Part shown: piece by piece, positions 57,251 to 64,000 of the stretch
Position numbering within the stretch: position 1 is the stretch's first letter
Layout: every line of letters starts with the position of its first letter
Assembly: GCF_000956475.1 (NCBI RefSeq)
Contig: NZ_JYJB01000010.1
Coordinates: forward strand, 1,116,001-1,180,000
DNA: 64,000 bases
Reading direction: 5' to 3'
DNA from: Microbacterium hydrocarbonoxydans
GTDB lineage: Bacteria; Actinomycetota; Actinomycetes; Actinomycetales; Microbacteriaceae
Notes under the pieces: model-generated
Database searches by the model: none
The model's input: only the letters and a program-made list of their open reading frames with translations
Told to the model about the DNA's origin: nothing
Translations under genes and position numbers: made by a program

Positions 57251-57634
57251 TCACCGGTCGTCGGATCCCACGCGCGGCCGGCGCATCGCCGCGATCGACG
57301 CGGCGAGCGCCGCGGGCAGGAACGCGAACCCGAGAGACAGCGCACCGAGGAAGGCGAAACCCAGCAGCAGCCCGGCCGAGACGATGCTCGCGAGCGGCCA
57401 CCAGCGGCCGCGCATGAGAGCCGGGATGAGCGCGATCACCACGGGGATCGCGACGACCAGGGCGAAAATCGGGCCGTTGTACTGCCAGATGCTCAGAGTC
57501 TCGGTGGTCGATGCGCCGGTCGAGTCGGTGGTGACCACGGTGTAGCTCGGCATGAAGAGCACGAGTACGGCGGCCACGACGGCGAGCACGAGCGCGAGAA
57601 CATGCAGCATCCGCTTCGGAGAGGGCCGCTGCAC
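57251..57634 (-). CDS. hypothetical membrane protein
   Basis: This 127-residue protein has a short basic N-terminus, a first hydrophobic helix (about residues 9-29), an extracytoplasmic stretch with many Thr and Ser (TVVTTDSTGASTTETLS), and two or three further helices (about 53-70, 78-98 and 99-114). It is not recognised. The GTG start is one base after the mfd stop, so it is the distal gene of the mfd unit. Confidence 0.75.
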   Translation of the reverse strand: MQRPSPKRMLHVLALVLAVVAAVLVLFMPSYTVVTTDSTGASTTETLSIWQYNGPIFALVVAIPVVIALIPALMRGRWWPLASIVSAGLLLGFAFLGALSLGFAFLPAALAASIAAMRRPRVGSDDR

Positions 57635-57635
57635 G

Positions 57636-60600
57636 TCACTCCGCCTTGGCAGGCTCGGGGAACAGCGCGGTGAACAGCTGTGCCACCCATTCGAGCAGCG
57701 CCGCGCCGGCGAGCGGCTCGACGCCGACTCCGACCGCCGCCGGAACCGTCGGCATGGGCACGACCAGCGCCTCTCCCCCGCCGACGAGCTTCGCCTTCGG
57801 GTAGAGCCGCTGCATCCGCACCTTGATCGAGTCCTCGAGGCGCGCCGGTGCGATGCGCAGATTCGAACCCATCGTGACCACGTCGGTGAGGCCCGCGCGT
57901 GCCGCTCTCCGGCGCAGGCGTGCGACAGCGATGAGTCCCTCGGCTTCGCTCGGCAGCGCCCCGTAACGGTCTGTGAGCTCTTCGATCACGAGGTCGATCG
58001 CATCGTCCTTCGCTGTGGCCGCGGACGCCGCCGAGAGCTTCTGGTACGCCTCGAGGCGCAACCGCTCGCTGTCGATGTAGTCCTCCGGAATGCGGGCGTC
58101 GAGGGGTAGCTCCAGCCGCAGCTCCTGACCGGACTCCACCTCCTCGCCGCGGAAGGTCGAGACGGCTTCACCGATCATGCGCAGATAGAGATCGAAGCCG
58201 ACTCCGGCGATGTGACCCGCCTGCTCGGCGCCCAGCATGTTGCCTGCGCCGCGGAGCTCGAGGTCCTTCAGCGCGACCTGCATACCGGATCCGAGATCGT
58301 TGTTCACGGCGATCGTCTGCAGGCGATCGGCGGCCGTCTCGCTCAGCGGCTTCGCGTCGTCATAGAGGAAGTAGGCGTAGGCGCGCTCGCGACCGCGTCC
58401 GACGCGACCGCGCAGCTGATGAAGCTGGCTGAGGCCGTACTTGTCGGCGCGGTCGATGATGATGGTGTTCGCGTTGGAGATGTCGAGGCCGGTCTCGACG
58501 ATCGTGGTGCACACGAGCACGTCGAACTTGCGCTCCCAGAAGTCGTCGACCACCTGTTCCAGCTGGTGCTCGCCCAGCTGGCCGTGCGCGACGGCGATGC
58601 GCGCCTCTGGCACGAGCTCGGCGATCTCGGCGGCCACGCGCTGGATCGACTGGACCCTGTTGTGCACGAAGAACACCTGGCCCTCGCGCAGGATCTCGCG
58701 CCGGATGGCCGCGGCGATCTGCTTGTCGCTGCGCGGCCCGACGAACGAGAGGATCGGATGCCGGTCCTCCGGCGGCGTCTGCAGGGTCGACATCTCGCGG
58801 ATGCCGGTCACCGCCATCTCGAGCGTGCGAGGGATGGGCGTGGCGCTCATAGCGAGGATGTCGACGTTCGTCTTCATCTTCTTCAGCGCATCCTTGTGCT
58901 CGACGCCGAATCGCTGCTCTTCGTCGATGATCATCAGGCCGAGGTCCTTGAACATGACCTGATCGGTGAGGATGCGGTGCGTGCCGATGACCATGTCGAC
59001 GGTGCCGTCGAGGAGCCCCTGCAGGGTGAGCCGCGCCTCTTTGTCGGTCTGGAAGCGCGAGAGCGGACGCACCTTCACCGGGAACCCGGCGAATCGCTCG
59101 GTGAACGTCTCGAGGTGCTGCTTGACGAGCAGGGTCGTCGGCACGAGCATCGCGACCTGCTTGCCGTCTTGGATGGCCTTGAACGCGGCACGCACGGCGA
59201 CCTCGGTCTTGCCGAATCCGACGTCGCCCGAGAGCAGCCGGTCCATGGGGATCGGCCGTTCCATGTCGGCCTTGATCTCCTCGATCGTCTGAAGCTGGTC
59301 CTGCGTCTCGGCGAAGGGGAACGCCTCTTCCAGCTCGCGCTGCCACGGCGTGTCGGGGCCGAACGCATGCCCCTTCGCGCTCATGCGCGCGGAATACAGC
59401 TTCACGAGCTCGACCGCGATGTCGCGCACCGCCTTGCGGGCCTTGCCCTTCGCCTGCGCCCAGTCGCTGCCGCCCATCTTCGACAGCGTCGGGGCCTCGC
59501 CGCCGACGTACTTCGAGAGCAGGTCGAGCTGATCGGTGGGCACGAAGAGCTTGTCTCCGGGGTATCCGCGCTTGGACGGCGCGTACTCGAGCACGAGGTA
59601 GTCGCGCACCGACTTGGTCGCGTTGCGCCCGCCTGTGGAGACCTCGCGCTTGGTCATCTCGACGAAACGGCCGATACCGTGCGTCGCGTGCACGACGAAG
59701 TCGCCCTGTTTGAGCTGCAGCGGGTCGACGACGTTCTTGCGCTTCGACGCGAGCTTCTTGACGACGCGCTGATCGCCGCCGATCGTGCGGCCGTAGAACT
59801 CGTTGTCCGTGAGCACGGCGAGCTTGGCATCGGCGATCTGGAAGCCGGACTCGACGCTGCCCGCGGTGAGAGTCGCGACACCGGCATCCGGCACGTCGAG
59901 AAGATCGTCGACGATGCGGGCCGCGATCCCGCGGTCCGAGAGCACATCGCGCGCACGGTCGACCAATCCCGTGCCTGTCGCGATCACGACGACGCGCCAG
60001 CCGTCCTGAATCTTCGCATCGACGAAGGAGATCGCTCCGTCGACATTGCCGTGGAACGAGGGGATGACGGCGGCGTCGACGGTCTCGGCATCCTCCCCGC
60101 CCATCGCGAACGGGCTGAGCCGCCACCACACACCGCCGCGGTCGCGCACGACTTCGCGCAGCTGGGCGATCGTGAGGAAGTCACCGGCTCCGAGATCGAT
60201 GGGAGCGGAGGCTCCGGACGTCGCAGCGCTCCAGGCGGCGTCGAGGAACTCTCGGTTCGTGTCTCCGAGAGTGATGGCTCTGGCACTCGCGCGCTCGGGG
60301 TCGACCACCGCGGTCGCGCTGCCGGCCGGCATGTATTCGACGAGCGACTTGAGAGGCCCGGCGACAGCGGGCAGCAGTGACTCCATGCCCTCGACCGGAA
60401 TGCCCTCGGCCATCTTCTCGAGCATGCCCGCGATCGCAGGGAACGCGTCTTTCAGGGCGCGCGCGTTGTCGCGCACGTCCTGTGTGAGCAGCAGCTCCCG
60501 GCTCGGTGCGAGGTCGACGAGCTCGACCTCACCGGGAAGAGAGCGCTGGTCGGCAACCGAGAACGCACGGATCTGGTCGACCTCGTCGCCGAAGAACTCC

Positions 60601-61199
60601 ACGCGGTACGGATGCTCGGAGATCGGGGGGAACACGTCGAGGATGCCGCCGCGCACCGCGAACTCGCCGCGACGCGAGACCATGTCGACCCGCGAGTACG
60701 CCCGCTCGACGAGCTGTTCGGCTACGCCGTCGAGGTCGTAGCCGCGGCCGCCGGCCTTCAGGACGACCGGCTCGATCTCTCCGAGGTTGCCGGCGATGGG
60801 CTGCAGCGCCGCGCGGACGGACGCGACGACGATGAGGGGGTGATCGCCCGTCCACCCCGCGACGCGGCGCAGGGTCTGCAGCCGCTGGCCGACCGTGTCG
60901 GGGCTCGGGCTGAGCCGCTCGTGCGGCAGCGTCTCCCACGCGGGGAAGGTCAGCACCTCGGCATCCGAGATGTACGCGGCGAGCGCCTGCGCGAGACTCT
61001 CCGCCCTGCGGCCCGTGGGAACGACCGCGAGGAGAGCCGCAGGATGCCCGGCGGCGGCGCGCTTGCCGAGCAGGCCCGCGAGCGCGGGCGCATCGAGTCC
61101 GTCGACCAGACCGAGGTCGGCATCGGTGTGCGCCCAGCTGAGGGCGTCACGGTACAGAGACGCCTCTTCCAAGGCGCGCAGAATCCCCGGAACAGTCAC
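57636..61199 (-). CDS. mfd: transcription-repair coupling factor
   Basis: This 1187-residue translocase removes RNA polymerase stalled at lesions and recruits UvrA. The N-terminal UvrB-like region (about residues 1-350) is followed by the RNA polymerase interaction domain (about 490-560: QLKQGDFVVHATHGIGRFVEM), the superfamily 2 motor with Walker A LLSGDVGFGKTEVAVRAA (about 655), the DEEQ box MIIDEEQRFGVEHKD (about 755) and GRVGRGRERAYAYFLY (about 930), and the C-terminal TRCF domain. The GTG start has TAAGCT six bases upstream. Confidence 0.97.
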   Translation of the reverse strand: MTVPGILRALEEASLYRDALSWAHTDADLGLVDGLDAPALAGLLGKRAAAGHPAALLAVVPTGRRAESLAQALAAYISDAEVLTFPAWETLPHERLSPSPDTVGQRLQTLRRVAGWTGDHPLIVVASVRAALQPIAGNLGEIEPVVLKAGGRGYDLDGVAEQLVERAYSRVDMVSRRGEFAVRGGILDVFPPISEHPYRVEFFGDEVDQIRAFSVADQRSLPGEVELVDLAPSRELLLTQDVRDNARALKDAFPAIAGMLEKMAEGIPVEGMESLLPAVAGPLKSLVEYMPAGSATAVVDPERASARAITLGDTNREFLDAAWSAATSGASAPIDLGAGDFLTIAQLREVVRDRGGVWWRLSPFAMGGEDAETVDAAVIPSFHGNVDGAISFVDAKIQDGWRVVVIATGTGLVDRARDVLSDRGIAARIVDDLLDVPDAGVATLTAGSVESGFQIADAKLAVLTDNEFYGRTIGGDQRVVKKLASKRKNVVDPLQLKQGDFVVHATHGIGRFVEMTKREVSTGGRNATKSVRDYLVLEYAPSKRGYPGDKLFVPTDQLDLLSKYVGGEAPTLSKMGGSDWAQAKGKARKAVRDIAVELVKLYSARMSAKGHAFGPDTPWQRELEEAFPFAETQDQLQTIEEIKADMERPIPMDRLLSGDVGFGKTEVAVRAAFKAIQDGKQVAMLVPTTLLVKQHLETFTERFAGFPVKVRPLSRFQTDKEARLTLQGLLDGTVDMVIGTHRILTDQVMFKDLGLMIIDEEQRFGVEHKDALKKMKTNVDILAMSATPIPRTLEMAVTGIREMSTLQTPPEDRHPILSFVGPRSDKQIAAAIRREILREGQVFFVHNRVQSIQRVAAEIAELVPEARIAVAHGQLGEHQLEQVVDDFWERKFDVLVCTTIVETGLDISNANTIIIDRADKYGLSQLHQLRGRVGRGRERAYAYFLYDDAKPLSETAADRLQTIAVNNDLGSGMQVALKDLELRGAGNMLGAEQAGHIAGVGFDLYLRMIGEAVSTFRGEEVESGQELRLELPLDARIPEDYIDSERLRLEAYQKLSAASAATAKDDAIDLVIEELTDRYGALPSEAEGLIAVARLRRRAARAGLTDVVTMGSNLRIAPARLEDSIKVRMQRLYPKAKLVGGGEALVVPMPTVPAAVGVGVEPLAGAALLEWVAQLFTALFPEPAKAE

Positions 61200-61205
61200 C
61201 GGACA

Positions 61206-61211
61206 AGCTTA
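61206..61211 (-). promoter_or_regulatory. -10 box of mfd (leaderless)
   Basis: TAAGCT on the minus strand ends six bases before the mfd GTG at 61199. Confidence 0.5.
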
Positions 61212-61252
61212 GTCCGGGGCCTCCGACATCGGGCCGGGGTCGGTGGGACGCC

Positions 61253-61258
61253 TAGGCT
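61253..61258 (+). promoter_or_regulatory. -10 box of the GNAT gene (leaderless)
   Basis: TAGGCT ends six bases before the GTG at 61265. Confidence 0.5.
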
Positions 61259-61264
61259 GTCGGA

Positions 61265-61828
61265 GTGCTACCCGTGACCCTGACAACCGACCGCCTCATC
61301 CTCAGCATCCCGACCGCGGCGGACGCCGAAACCATCGAGCTCGCGTGCCAGGACCCGGAGATCCCGCGCTGGACCACGGTTCCGAGCCCGTACACACGAC
61401 GAGACGCCGAGGACTTCGTCGCCCATGTCGGCCGTTCCTGGATCGACGCGAGCGAGACGGTCTGGGGCATTCGCCACGATGAGGCTCTGGTCGGCATGAT
61501 CGGCCTGCACGACGTCACGGAACATCCCTTCGGGGGTCACGCCGAGCTCGGATTCTGGATCGCGGAACCGGCCCGAGGCAAGGGCTACATCGTCGAGGCC
61601 GCCAGAGCCGTGATCGACTGGGGCTTCGCGGAGCTCGGGCTCGCCCGCATCCGCTGGCAGGCCGTCGCGGGCAACGTCCCCTCCGCCCGCACCGCGCGTG
61701 CACTCGGATTCCGCTACGAAGGTCTGCAGCGCCAGGCGCTCACCAGTCAACGCGGTCGCGATGACGGCTGGATCGCCGGCCTGCTCGCGACGGACGACCG
61801 CTCCCCTGCGCTCTGGCCGGTGCTCTGA
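61265..61828 (+). CDS. GNAT family N-acetyltransferase (RimJ/RimL-like)
   Basis: This 187-residue acetyltransferase has the RimJ/RimL opening LTTDRLILSIPTAADAE, strand-helix patterns with HAELGFWIAEPARGKGYIVEAARAV (in part, the acetyl-CoA pyrophosphate loop R-G-K-G-Y, about residue 106) and WQAVAGNVPSARTARALGFRYEG at the end of the domain. The substrate is unknown; these enzymes modify protein N-termini or small amines. The GTG start at 61265 is favoured by TAGGCT six bases upstream; GTG 61274 behind GGAG is an alternative. Confidence 0.9.
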   Translation: MLPVTLTTDRLILSIPTAADAETIELACQDPEIPRWTTVPSPYTRRDAEDFVAHVGRSWIDASETVWGIRHDEALVGMIGLHDVTEHPFGGHAELGFWIAEPARGKGYIVEAARAVIDWGFAELGLARIRWQAVAGNVPSARTARALGFRYEGLQRQALTSQRGRDDGWIAGLLATDDRSPALWPVL

Positions 61829-61840
61829 GTCTCCGTCTGA

Positions 61841-61913
61841 CGTAGAGGCAGGAGATCTCGCCGGGGTAGGACGATCCGGGCGAGATCGGCCTACCCCGGC
61901 GGATTCTCCTACG
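61841..61913. repeat. 73-bp imperfect palindromic element
   Basis: The inner arms GCCGGGGTAGG and CCTACCCCGGC pair perfectly around a loop of 19 bases, and outer arms CGTAG-AGGCA-GGAGA and TCTCCTACG pair with a five-base bulge. It follows the GNAT gene by 12 bp. It could be a terminator or a dispersed palindromic repeat. Confidence 0.6.
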
Positions 61914-61983
61914 CTGGCGTGGCCCGGGGCACTGGTGTCCGAGCATGCGTGACAGCGTCGGATGCCGGTGACAGGATGAGTCC

Positions 61984-62847
61984 ATGCCGGAGATGCCTGA
62001 GGTCCAGGGCCTGACGGCGTTCCTCGCCGAACGCGCCGTCGGTCGCACGATCACGCGCGCGACCGTCGCAGCGATCGCTGCCCTGAAGACATACGACCCG
62101 CCGATCCATGCCCTGCAAGGAGCCGAGGTCACGGCATCCGCCCGGCAGGGCAAGTTCGTCGTGCTGTCCTGCGGACCCGAACTGCACCTCGTGTTCCACC
62201 TGGCGAAGGCCGGATGGCTGCGCTGGTACGACCAGCTGCCGACGACGCTCCTCAAGCCGGGCAAGTCGCCGATCGCGCTGCGCATCGCGCTCGACGACGG
62301 CAGCGGATTCGACCTCACCGAGGCAGGCACGAAGAAGTCGCTCGCCGTATACGTGGTGCGCGATCCGAAAGACGTCCCCGGCATCGCGCGGCTCGGGCCC
62401 GATCCGCTCGATCCCGCTTTCAGCCGCGAGGTCTTCGCGGGTCTTCTCGAGGGGCGGCGCACCCAGATCAAGGGGCTGCTGCGCGATCAGGGCGTGATCG
62501 CGGGCATCGGCAACGCCTACTCCGACGAGATCCTCCATGCGGCGCGCATGTCGCCGTATGCGATCGCGGCCAAGCTCGACGACGACGAGATCGATCGGCT
62601 GTTCGCAGCGATGCACGCGACGCTGACGGATGCCGTGACCGCCGCTTCCGGCAAGCCGCCCGCCGACCTGAAAGACGCCAAGCGCCGCGGCATGCAGGTG
62701 CACGCCCGCCGCGGCGAGGCGTGCCCGGTGTGCGGAGACACGGTGCGCAGCGTGTTCTTCGCCGATCGCTCGATGGAGTACTGCCCCACCTGCCAGACCG
62801 GCGGCAAGCCGCTCGCAGACCGCCGTCTCTCTCGGCTGCTGAAGTAG
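61984..62847 (+). CDS. Fpg/Nei family DNA glycosylase
   Basis: This 287-residue base-excision repair enzyme has the N-terminal active site Pro-Glu (MPEMPEVQG), the helix-two-turn-helix GVIAGIGNAYSDEILHAARMSP (in part, about residues 169-190), and a C-terminal zinc finger CPVCGDTVRSVFFADRSMEY with CPTCQTGG (about 246-272), followed by the finger's beta-hairpin end. It excises oxidised bases with AP-lyase activity. The Nei branch (MPEMPEV) is more likely than Fpg. CAGGAT ends six bases before the ATG. The FMN riboswitch starts 75 bp downstream. Confidence 0.93.
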   Translation: MPEMPEVQGLTAFLAERAVGRTITRATVAAIAALKTYDPPIHALQGAEVTASARQGKFVVLSCGPELHLVFHLAKAGWLRWYDQLPTTLLKPGKSPIALRIALDDGSGFDLTEAGTKKSLAVYVVRDPKDVPGIARLGPDPLDPAFSREVFAGLLEGRRTQIKGLLRDQGVIAGIGNAYSDEILHAARMSPYAIAAKLDDDEIDRLFAAMHATLTDAVTAASGKPPADLKDAKRRGMQVHARRGEACPVCGDTVRSVFFADRSMEYCPTCQTGGKPLADRRLSRLLK

Positions 62848-62922
62848 CGGCCTCGGGGCCCGCGTTCCTTTCCATGTCGCGGAATGAATCTCTGTCAGAC
62901 GCGTTGAGTACACTCAGAGCAT

Positions 62923-63060
62923 CAACGTGCTCCGGGGTCGGTGAGAATCCGAACCGGCGGTGACAGTCCGCGAGAGTCTTGATTCGTCGAGATTCCGATC
63001 CGGTGGAATTCCGGTACCGACGGTGATGCGAGAGAGATCTCGCTAGTCCGGAAGGGAGGC
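62923..63060 (+). promoter_or_regulatory. FMN riboswitch (RFN element)
   Basis: The conserved RFN blocks appear in order: CCGGGGTCGGTGAGAATCC, CCGGCGGTGACAGTCCGCGA, GATCCGGTGGAATTCCGGTA, CCGACGGTGA and CTAGTCCGGAAGGGAGGC. A variable arm (ATGCGAGAGAGATCTCGC) replaces the usual short P5 region. The end contains GGGAGG (63054-63059), a Shine-Dalgarno sequence that could be hidden when FMN binds, so translational control is likely. The first start codon after it is that of a short ORF, not ribD. Confidence 0.95.
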
Positions 63061-63066
63061 AGCACG

Positions 63067-63138
63067 ATGCGCACGCGTGCGCTCGTCGTACCCTTCGTGA
63101 ACCCCGGAGCCTCAGAGGAGGACGACGGATGGCAGTGA
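63067..63138 (+). CDS. 23-codon leader ORF between the FMN riboswitch and ribD
   Basis: An ATG lies seven bases after the GGGAGG inside the riboswitch and opens a 23-codon frame (MRTRALVVPFVNPGASEEDD, then GWQ) that stops at 63136-63138. It overlaps the ribD start at 63129 by ten bases in another frame. The peptide resembles nothing recognised. It may be a translated leader coupling ribD to the riboswitch, or a chance ORF. Too short to be found by length criteria. Confidence 0.45.
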   Translation: MRTRALVVPFVNPGASEEDDGWQ

Positions 63139-64000
63139 ACGAGGCGGAGCGCCACGCGATGAGTCGCGCTCTCGAACTCGCGGCGAACGGACCGCGCGGT
63201 GCGAACCCGCAGGTCGGTGCCGTCATCCTCTCCCCCGACGGCGACGTCCTCGCCGAAGGCTGGCACCACGGCGCCGGCACCCCGCACGCCGAGGTCGATG
63301 CGCTGTCGAAGCTCGCCCCCGGCGCCGCGAAAGGCGCGACCGCGGTCGTCACCCTCGAGCCCTGCAACCACACCGGGCGCACGGGCCCCTGCGCGGTCGC
63401 CCTCATCGAGGCGGGCATCGCCCGTGTCGTGTACTCGCTCGACGATCCTGGCGCGGTCTCGGGCGGCGGCGCGGATCGACTTCGCACCGCGGGCGTCAGC
63501 GTCGAGGCGGGTGAGCAGACGGATGCCGCGCACGCTCTCATCGAGGGATGGCTCACCGCCCAGCGGCTCGGCCGCCCCGAGATCACCGTCAAATGGGCGC
63601 AGAGCCTCGACGGCCGCGCCGCGGCATCCGACGGCACGAGTCAGTGGATCACCGGCCCCGCCGCGCGCGCCGACGTGCACCGTCGCCGTGCAGCGGCCGA
63701 CGCGATCGTCGTCGGGACCGGCACCGTGCTCGCCGATGACCCCGCACTCACTGCCCGCGACGGAGACGCGCTCTACGACCATCAGCCGATCCCCGTCGTG
63801 ATCGGCTCGCGGGACACGCCTGCGGATGCCGCTGTGCACCGGCATCCGCTCCCCCCGCTGTTCTACGACACCCGCGACCTGCACGCCGTCGTCGCCGACC
63901 TGCACGCCCGCGGTGTGCAGAACGTGTTCGTCGAAGGCGGTCCGACTCTGGCCAGCGCCTTCATCGCCGAGGGACTCGCCGACCGCGTGCTCGCCTACGT
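63129..64000 (+). CDS. ribD: bifunctional riboflavin deaminase/reductase, 3' end cut by the window
   Basis: At least 290 residues are visible. RibD deaminates the pyrimidine and then reduces the ribosyl side chain in riboflavin synthesis. The deaminase zinc site is seen in HAEVDALSKL (about residue 57) and EPCNHTGRTGPC (about 78-89), and the reductase half in VKWAQSLDGRAAASDGTSQWITG and VVGTGTVLADDPALT (about 155-215). The ATG at 63129 has its own GAGGAGG seven bases upstream. The gene is truncated by the end of the window. Confidence 0.95.
   Translation, partial: MAVNEAERHAMSRALELAANGPRGANPQVGAVILSPDGDVLAEGWHHGAGTPHAEVDALSKLAPGAAKGATAVVTLEPCNHTGRTGPCAVALIEAGIARVVYSLDDPGAVSGGGADRLRTAGVSVEAGEQTDAAHALIEGWLTAQRLGRPEITVKWAQSLDGRAAASDGTSQWITGPAARADVHRRRAAADAIVVGTGTVLADDPALTARDGDALYDHQPIPVVIGSRDTPADAAVHRHPLPPLFYDTRDLHAVVADLHARGVQNVFVEGGPTLASAFIAEGLADRVLAY

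Noticed and set aside
58212..60380. 722-codon open frame antisense to mfd
   Set aside because: It mirrors the codon structure of mfd, which is unambiguous, and shows no domain.
1..64000. Prophage, integrative element or biosynthetic gene cluster
   Set aside because: No integrase, phage structural, conjugation, polyketide or peptide synthetase genes were seen; gene content is mostly core.

Overview
The window looks like a chromosomal segment of a high-GC actinobacterium of the family Microbacteriaceae, most likely Microbacterium. The evidence is the GC-rich codon use with many GTG starts, the actinobacterial order eno - divIC - DUF501, a DUF4307 gene beside greA, a two-domain PIN-PhoH protein, DUF222/HNH and AbiEi-DUF559 genes, and repeat types familiar from this family. 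No rRNA, CRISPR array, prophage or insertion sequence was seen. About 65 protein genes and one tRNA fill the window; most intergenic gaps are below 300 bp.

Layout. 48-6427: methyltransferase, DnaQ-like exonuclease, a tightly overlapping four-gene unit resembling a type VII (ESX/WXG100) substrate locus (1563-4742), rmuC and a small membrane protein. 6587-9522: divergent glpX and fbaA, then a secreted DUF4822 protein. 9573-16372: MOSC protein, membrane protein, ispH, then xseA-xseB-DUF4245-beta carbonic anhydrase-fumC, with an in-frame 24-bp tandem repeat at the fumC 5' end. 16414-17503: an AbiEi/DUF559 nuclease-fold gene bracketed by two 65-bp hairpin repeats in direct orientation. 17522-28221: phoH, a class V aminotransferase, uppS, trhA, DUF4307-greA, ilvA with an AI-2E transporter, an AlkX-type glycosylase and lemA. 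28302-31005: a sugar-lactone oxidase and an alanine-racemase-fold gene, then a tRNA with anticodon TAA but a short variable loop. 31014-33388: an HxlR regulator divergent from an MFS exporter. 33452-39406: type II NADH dehydrogenase, a mycosin-like subtilase, DUF501, divIC, eno and an O-methyltransferase. 39438-44622: CPBP protease, DUF4442, APC permease, AraC regulator, VOC protein and a GDSL hydrolase. 44674-46614: a DUF222-HNH endonuclease gene bracketed by inverted copies of a 27-31 bp repeat. 46643-64000: hisS, MarR with a divergent MFS exporter, mazG, nhaA, ppc, gdhA, gamma carbonic anhydrase, three small membrane proteins, mfd, a GNAT enzyme, an Fpg/Nei glycosylase, and an FMN riboswitch followed by a 23-codon ORF and ribD, which runs off the end.

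How the genes fit together. Central carbon genes (glpX, fbaA, eno, ppc, fumC) lie with gdhA and two carbonic anhydrases that could supply bicarbonate to ppc. DNA maintenance is represented by xseAB, rmuC, mfd, two glycosylases and an exonuclease. Two exporter loci each carry a divergent regulator. A recurring start signal is a TANNNT-like box exactly 6 bp before a GTG or ATG start, which points to widespread leaderless transcription and was used here to choose several starts. The least ordinary features are the two nuclease genes framed by repeats, the riboswitch/short-ORF/ribD arrangement, the unusual TAA tRNA and the WXG-hydrolase unit.
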